A stretch of DNA of 9,902 nucleotides from an uncultured Spongiibacteraceae bacterium. Lineage in GTDB: Bacteria; Pseudomonadota; Gammaproteobacteria; Pseudomonadales; CAMLJR01. The translations under genes were made by a program, and so were the position numbers. The stretch is from assembly GCA_946480345.1 (NCBI GenBank), contig CAMLJR010000116.1, positions 1 through 9,902 of the forward strand, given 5' to 3'. A model generated the notes under the pieces. The model was given only the letters and a program-made list of their open reading frames with translations. It searched no databases and was not told where the DNA came from. Shown in pieces: positions 6,660-9,902 of the stretch (position 1 is its first letter; each line of letters starts with the position of its first letter).

Positions 6660-7118
6660 ATGGACTATTTCGTTAGCGGTGAACATCTCGATTATCTGTG
6701 GCGGCTGCTGCTCGCCTTAAGCGCTGGCGCAGTGATCGGTCTCAACCGTTTTCTCCGGCAAAAAGCCGCCGGCATGCGCACCCATGCGCTGGTATCGCTC
6801 GGCTCTGCGATGGCGGTGTTGCTGTTCCCGGATAGCGATTCGATCAGTCGTGTCGCGCAAGGGGTGCTCACGGGCGTCGGCTTTATCGGCGCGGGGGTGA
6901 TTATGCGCAATGGCATTGAGCAGGTGCAGGGATTGACGACCGCCGCGTCGGTCTGGACCTGCGCGATTCTCGGCATTGTCTGCGGGGTCGGCGCGCCGAT
7001 CGTCGTCGCGATGGGTGTAGCGCTGATTCTGTTCGTGCTGGTGATCGGGCGGCCGATCGAGCGCCGCGCCGCGCGCTTGCTGAAAGAGGAGTTAGGCGCG
7101 CACGACAAACCGGACTGA
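6660..7118 (+). CDS. MgtC/SapB family inner-membrane protein
   Basis: A 152-residue membrane protein with four or five hydrophobic segments. Family motifs are visible in order: LSAGAVIGLNR (20-30), AGMRTHALVSLGSA (37-50), GFIGAGVIM (74-82) and GLTTAASVW (91-99), ending in a short Arg-rich tail. The ACT-like C-terminal domain of virulence-type MgtC is missing, so this is the short form. MgtC proteins are linked to growth at low magnesium and to control of the F-type ATPase in Salmonella, but the role of short relatives is unclear. At position 31 a Phe stands where many relatives have Glu (GLNRE). The start is ATG at 6660, preceded by AAGGAG at 7 bases. An earlier in-frame ATG at 6603 has no ribosome site and overlaps the Fur region. 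It is divergent from bfd and converges on the MFS gene with 12 bp between stops. Confidence 0.9.
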   Translation: MDYFVSGEHLDYLWRLLLALSAGAVIGLNRFLRQKAAGMRTHALVSLGSAMAVLLFPDSDSISRVAQGVLTGVGFIGAGVIMRNGIEQVQGLTTAASVWTCAILGIVCGVGAPIVVAMGVALILFVLVIGRPIERRAARLLKEELGAHDKPD

Positions 7119-7130
7119 GCTGGTTAACGC

Positions 7131-8348
7131 TCAGGTCTTAGCGTCTTGCGCGGAGCGAATCGCCAGTCCGATGGCGAGCACCAATAGCGCTCCCGCCAGT
7201 AAAAACGGCGCACCGGGCAAATGTATCGGCTGCTTCGGACCGATAAATAACGCGAACGTATACGTGAACAGGCCGGGACCGATCATCTGCGCAACGCCGG
7301 TCAGGCTGCTGTTGGCGCCTTGCAGGCGCCCCTGTTCGCTCGCCGACACCCGCTGCGTCATCAGGCTTTGCACCGCCGGTCCAGTCAGTCCCCAGAGCGA
7401 AAGCAGCGGAATGCCGCAGATGAAAGCCCAGCCGGTCGGCGCGATGCCGGCAACGACGAAGCCGGCGAAGCCCGCCATTAATCCAATAAACAACGTCTGC
7501 CGCGCGCCCAGCCGCTTCACCACAGGGCGAACCAGCCCGCCTTGCACAATCATCCCGCAGACACCGACAAGCGCTAACGCCAGGCCAATATCGCGTTCGG
7601 TCCACTGATAGCGGTAAGCGGCGTACAGCACGAACGTGCTGTTCAAGACGATGTGTGCGAGGTTCGACAGAAAGCCCACGCTCGCCAGGCCGAACAATTC
7701 GCCATGTCCGCGCAGAAACTTAAAGGCACCGAGCGGATTCGCGCTGCGCCACGAAAACGCGCTGCGCTTTTCCGGCGGCAGCGATTCGGGCAGCACGAAT
7801 AAACCGTATAGCGCGTTGGCGAGGCTCAAGCCGGCCGCCACCCAGAACGGTAAATGCGGATCGATGCTGCCGAGGACGCCGCCGAGCCCCGGCCCGATGA
7901 TGAATCCCAGACCAAACGCCGCGCCCATAAAGCCGAACGCCCCTGCGCGCTTTTCCGCCGGCGTCACATCGGCGATGTACGCATAGGACGTGCTGATGCT
8001 GGCGGCGGTGATGCCGGAGATGATCCGACCGATGAACAACCAGATCAGATTCGGCGCCAGCGCCATCAGAATGTAATCGAGCCCGAGACCGAAGTTGGAA
8101 ATCAGAATGACGCGACGGCGACCGAACCGATCCGACAGCGCGCCGAGCACCGGCGAGAAGATGAATTGCATCAACGCCCACGCCGTGCCGAACCAGCCGA
8201 ATATTTCGGCGCCGTGCGCGGTATCGCCACCGGCAAATGTCACGACCAGTTTTGGCAACACCGGAATCACCATGCCGAGCGCGAGCATGTCGAGCACGAC
8301 GGTGATGAAAATAAAAATCAGCGCCGGTTTGCGCATGGGGGTGGTCAT
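7131..8348 (-). CDS. TetA-like MFS transporter (12-TM drug/H+ antiporter family)
   Basis: A 405-residue major facilitator protein of the size typical of the TCR/Tet group. It starts MTTPMRKPALIFIFITVVLD and keeps motif A GALSDRFGRRR (residues 69-79) between helices 2 and 3. The antiporter motif C, GFIIGPGLGG (148-157), is in helix 5. The stretch ISTSYAYIADVTP in helix 4 also resembles TetA proteins. Proton-coupled export of a small molecule across the inner membrane is expected. Whether it moves tetracycline or any antibiotic cannot be read from the sequence, and housekeeping relatives are common. The ATG at 8348 shares ATGA with the plsC stop. The frame stays open to 8516, but that upstream part is the antisense-like Arg/His-rich shadow of plsC. 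It is the last gene of the glyS-gmhB-plsC direction and ends 12 bp from the MgtC-like stop. Confidence 0.9.
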   Translation of the reverse strand: MTTPMRKPALIFIFITVVLDMLALGMVIPVLPKLVVTFAGGDTAHGAEIFGWFGTAWALMQFIFSPVLGALSDRFGRRRVILISNFGLGLDYILMALAPNLIWLFIGRIISGITAASISTSYAYIADVTPAEKRAGAFGFMGAAFGLGFIIGPGLGGVLGSIDPHLPFWVAAGLSLANALYGLFVLPESLPPEKRSAFSWRSANPLGAFKFLRGHGELFGLASVGFLSNLAHIVLNSTFVLYAAYRYQWTERDIGLALALVGVCGMIVQGGLVRPVVKRLGARQTLFIGLMAGFAGFVVAGIAPTGWAFICGIPLLSLWGLTGPAVQSLMTQRVSASEQGRLQGANSSLTGVAQMIGPGLFTYTFALFIGPKQPIHLPGAPFLLAGALLVLAIGLAIRSAQDAKT

Positions 8349-9121
8349 GCCCGCGGATCTTGCATCGCGATGGCGTCGAGGCGGGCAACTTCGGTTTCGA
8401 TCCACTGCTTCGTCGTTTCGGTCAGCGCGCGCGAATCGCCATCGGTGGTGTCGATGGGTACACCGATCGTGATGTGGATCAGGCCGGGATATTTCAGAAA
8501 TTTCTTCGCCGGCCAATAGTGCCCCGCGTTATGCGCAACCGGCAAAATCGGCACCCCGGCTTTGCACGCAAGCGTAGCGCCGCTGCGCGCGTAATTACCG
8601 GCCTGGCCGACGGGCGTGCGCGTGCCTTCCGGAAAAATCATTACCGACCGGCCGATACCAATGAGCCGCTGGCCTTCGTCGATGATGTGTCGCAGCGCCT
8701 GCTTCGGATTACTGCGATCGATGGCGATCGGTTCGAGCAGCGCTAAGCCCCAGCCAAAAAAGGGCACGCGCAATAATTCTTTTTTCAGCACAGTCGCAAT
8801 CGGCGGCCGCAGCACTTGTAAAAAAAATGTTTCCCATTGGCTTTGATGTTTGGCGAGCAGGACGAACGGTCCGGCCGGAATATTTTCGCGACCGTGTACT
8901 TTGCAGTGAATGCCGCAGGTGATGCGCAGCCAGAACATCACCATATGATTCCACCACGTCAGGTACACATAGCGTGCTCGATACGGCATGAACCGGCAGA
9001 ACAGCGAACCGCTGACGCTGAACCAAACGGTGATCATCGAGTAGCCGAGATAAAAAATTGATGTACGCAAGCCGAGCCACAGCAAAGTGAGCAATGAAAG
9101 TTTTGTGGTGAGATAACTCAC
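8345..9121 (-). CDS. plsC: 1-acyl-sn-glycerol-3-phosphate acyltransferase
   Basis: A 258-residue membrane-bound acyltransferase that adds the second acyl chain to lysophosphatidic acid, giving phosphatidic acid. Two N-terminal hydrophobic segments are followed by the catalytic motif H92-QSQW-E97 (HX4E here instead of the textbook HX4D). Then come the ALLEPIAIDR motif (IDR at 134-136), the FPEGTRT motif (163-169) that binds the glycerol phosphate, and VPILPVAHNAG (190-200). The start is read as GTG at 9121 because it overlaps the gmhB stop as GTGA and gives a sensible membrane N-terminus. A longer frame exists up to 9193, but its Arg/Cys-rich beginning lies within gmhB and looks like a shadow. 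The position after gmhB is the usual one in many proteobacteria. It overlaps the MFS start by 4 bases. Confidence 0.93.
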   Translation of the reverse strand: MSYLTTKLSLLTLLWLGLRTSIFYLGYSMITVWFSVSGSLFCRFMPYRARYVYLTWWNHMVMFWLRITCGIHCKVHGRENIPAGPFVLLAKHQSQWETFFLQVLRPPIATVLKKELLRVPFFGWGLALLEPIAIDRSNPKQALRHIIDEGQRLIGIGRSVMIFPEGTRTPVGQAGNYARSGATLACKAGVPILPVAHNAGHYWPAKKFLKYPGLIHITIGVPIDTTDGDSRALTETTKQWIETEVARLDAIAMQDPRA

Positions 9122-9678
9122 GATGCGGGAATCTCCGCGATCAATGCATCGGCAGCCGCGGCGAGATTGTCGAATACACGCACGCCGTTCCACTTGCCGC
9201 TGTTGTCGTCGATTAATTGTTGTTGGGTTTTTCGGCCTTTACCGGTCAACACCAGCACGGGCACGCAATGCTTTGTAAACGCCGCTTCCAGATCGCGCAG
9301 CGAATCGCCGATCGACCACGCGCCGCGCGCGCTGATATTCAATTCGCGCTCGATCGCATCGATCAATCCGGCTTTCGGTTTGCGGCAATCGCAATGATCG
9401 TCGGGTGTATGCGGGCAATAAAAAATCCCGGCGACATGACCGCCGGCAGTTTCGACCATTTCGCATAGCCGCCGATGCATTGCTTCGAGATCATCGAGCG
9501 TGAATAAGCCACGACCGAGTCCCGATTGATTCGTCGCGACCACAACGCTGAAACCATGTCGGCTCAAACGCGCGATCGCATCGATGCTGCCCGGAATTGG
9601 ATGCCATTCGTCGAGCGATTTGATAAACGCGTCGGAGTCTTCGTTGATGACGCCGTCGCGGTCGAGGATTACTAGCAT
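9118..9678 (-). CDS. gmhB: D-glycero-beta-D-manno-heptose 1,7-bisphosphate 7-phosphatase
   Basis: A 186-residue HAD-superfamily phosphatase of the usual GmhB length. It removes the 7-phosphate from heptose bisphosphate in the ADP-heptose pathway that feeds the LPS inner core. Motif I is LDRDGVIN with nucleophile Asp6 and acid/base Asp8. Motif II is ATNQSG (Thr49). Motif III is RKPKAG (Lys102). Motif IV is IGDSLRD (Asp125). The GmhB zinc loop is present as C88-P-H90 and C96-D-C98, which separates it from plain histidinol-phosphate phosphatases. The ATG at 9678 has a modest GGAA site upstream. It overlaps plsC by 4 bases and lies 135 bp after glyS, that gap being filled by the palindromic element. 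Confidence 0.95.
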   Translation of the reverse strand: MLVILDRDGVINEDSDAFIKSLDEWHPIPGSIDAIARLSRHGFSVVVATNQSGLGRGLFTLDDLEAMHRRLCEMVETAGGHVAGIFYCPHTPDDHCDCRKPKAGLIDAIERELNISARGAWSIGDSLRDLEAAFTKHCVPVLVLTGKGRKTQQQLIDDNSGKWNGVRVFDNLAAAADALIAEIPAS

Positions 9679-9695
9679 GCGTGTTCCGATGTTAT

Positions 9696-9802
9696 GGCTC
9701 CCCCTGCGCAGTAGGGGGAGTGCCCCGAAGGGGCGAGGGGGTCGTGTCGACAGGACCCCTCCGTCGCTTGCGCGACACCTCCCCTACTGCGCAGGGGAGG
9801 CC
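9696..9802. repeat. Palindromic REP/MITE-like intergenic element
   Basis: A 107-bp non-coding element fills the glyS-gmhB gap. Its ends, 9696-9720 and 9779-9802, are near-perfect reverse complements, each centred on the core CTGCGCAG or its complement. Each end also folds on itself: CTCCCCCT/AGGGGGAG at 9698-9720 and CTCCCCT/AGGGGAG at 9779-9799. Inside are a GCCCC-GAA-GGGGC hairpin (9722-9734), an AGGGG/CCCCT arm pair (9736-9760) around the palindrome TGTCGACA (9745-9752), and GTCGC/GCGAC (9763-9776). The whole is G/C-rich, unlike its surroundings. The layout suits a dispersed REP- or MITE-type repeat and could also terminate transcription or protect mRNA ends. No second copy was found in this window. 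Confidence 0.75.
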
Positions 9803-9813
9803 ATTCGTGCGAA

Positions 9814-9902
9814 TTATTTCGCCGGCGCCAACAACGAAATATCCGCCACTTCCAAAAACAAATTGCGCAATTGCGACAACAGCGCGAGCCGATTGTTGCG
9901 CA
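9814..9902 (-). CDS. glyS: Glycyl-tRNA synthetase beta subunit, C-terminal end (partial)
   Basis: Only the last 28 or so residues are in the window, ending in a TAA stop at 9816-9814. They read RNNRLALLSQLRNLFLEVADIS and then LLAPAK. The NRLALLxxLRxLFLxVADISxL pattern is the usual end of the glycyl-tRNA synthetase beta chain, in its anticodon-binding region. This subunit works with GlyQ to charge tRNA-Gly. The order glyS-gmhB-plsC seen here supports the call. Confidence 0.92.
   Translation of the reverse strand, partial: RNNRLALLSQLRNLFLEVADISLLAPAK

Noticed and set aside
7116..7133. TGAGC...GCTCA dyad between the convergent MgtC-like and MFS genes, as a terminator
   Set aside because: The stem is only 5 bp, is made partly of the two stop codons and has no T run, so it is probably coincidence.
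7131..8348. Calling the MFS protein a tetracycline resistance determinant
   Set aside because: Family motifs A and C are general to this antiporter group. Nothing in the sequence fixes the substrate, and the setting is housekeeping.
8349..8516. Longer N-terminus for the MFS transporter
   Set aside because: The extra 56 residues are Arg/His/Asp-rich, unlike a membrane protein start, and overlap plsC. The ATGA overlap at 8345-8348 is the better start.
7854..8519. Plus-strand open frame of 221 codons opposite the MFS and plsC genes
   Set aside because: It is rich in Arg, Asp, His and Glu with no family pattern and lies wholly antisense to two well-supported genes, a usual shadow in such DNA.
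9122..9193. Longer N-terminus for PlsC
   Set aside because: The extra residues lie inside gmhB and are Arg/Cys-rich. The GTG in the GTGA overlap gives a normal membrane N-terminus.
1..9902. tRNA, rRNA, CRISPR array, insertion sequence, phage or defence system
   Set aside because: No cloverleaf, spaced direct repeats, transposase or integrase motifs or nuclease-type genes were seen on either strand. The only repeat-like element is at 9696-9802.

Overview
The window looks like chromosomal DNA of a Gram-negative proteobacterium (Pseudomonadota), beta or gamma. Three things point there. The glyS-gmhB-plsC gene order on the minus strand is a common housekeeping arrangement in those classes. The DUF2844/DUF3443 pair is known mostly from Burkholderiales-like genomes. 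GmhB (LPS heptose pathway) and two predicted lipoproteins imply an outer membrane. Genus cannot be assigned from the sequence alone.

Layout from left to right. 1-89: the 3' end of a plus-strand alpha/beta hydrolase. 108-1847 (-): a large lipoprotein with a right-handed parallel beta-helix built from about ten N-x-F/I ladder repeats. 2013-3824 (-): an ATM1-type half-size ABC exporter, preceded by a strong hairpin that ends only 11 bp before its start codon. 3909-5117 and 5170-5616 (-): a DUF2844-DUF3443 pair, the second member a lipoprotein with two pepsin-like Asp-Thr/Ser-Gly motifs. 5719-6189 and 6309-6542 (-): bacterioferritin (bfr) and its ferredoxin partner (bfd), with a Fur box over a good sigma70 promoter upstream of bfd. 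6660-7118 (+): a divergent MgtC/SapB-family membrane protein. 7131-8348, 8345-9121 and 9118-9678 (-): a TetA-like MFS transporter, plsC and gmhB, joined by 4-bp start/stop overlaps. 9696-9802: a 107-bp palindromic, non-coding repeat-like element. 9814-9902 (-): the C-terminus of glyS.

How the genes work together. bfr and bfd form an iron storage and release module, and the Fur site suggests that low iron raises bfd. gmhB and plsC both serve envelope synthesis (LPS heptose and phosphatidic acid), and the MFS transporter is translationally coupled behind them. The ATM1-type exporter is expected to move glutathione-linked metal or sulfur compounds, which fits loosely with the iron theme, but it is not in the same operon as bfr/bfd. 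Apart from the palindromic element, the intergenic regions are short, none reaching 300 bp. No tRNA, rRNA, CRISPR array, transposase or phage gene was seen. I found no clear novel multi-gene system. The least-explained items are the DUF2844/DUF3443 lipoprotein pair, the palindromic element and the exporter leader hairpin.
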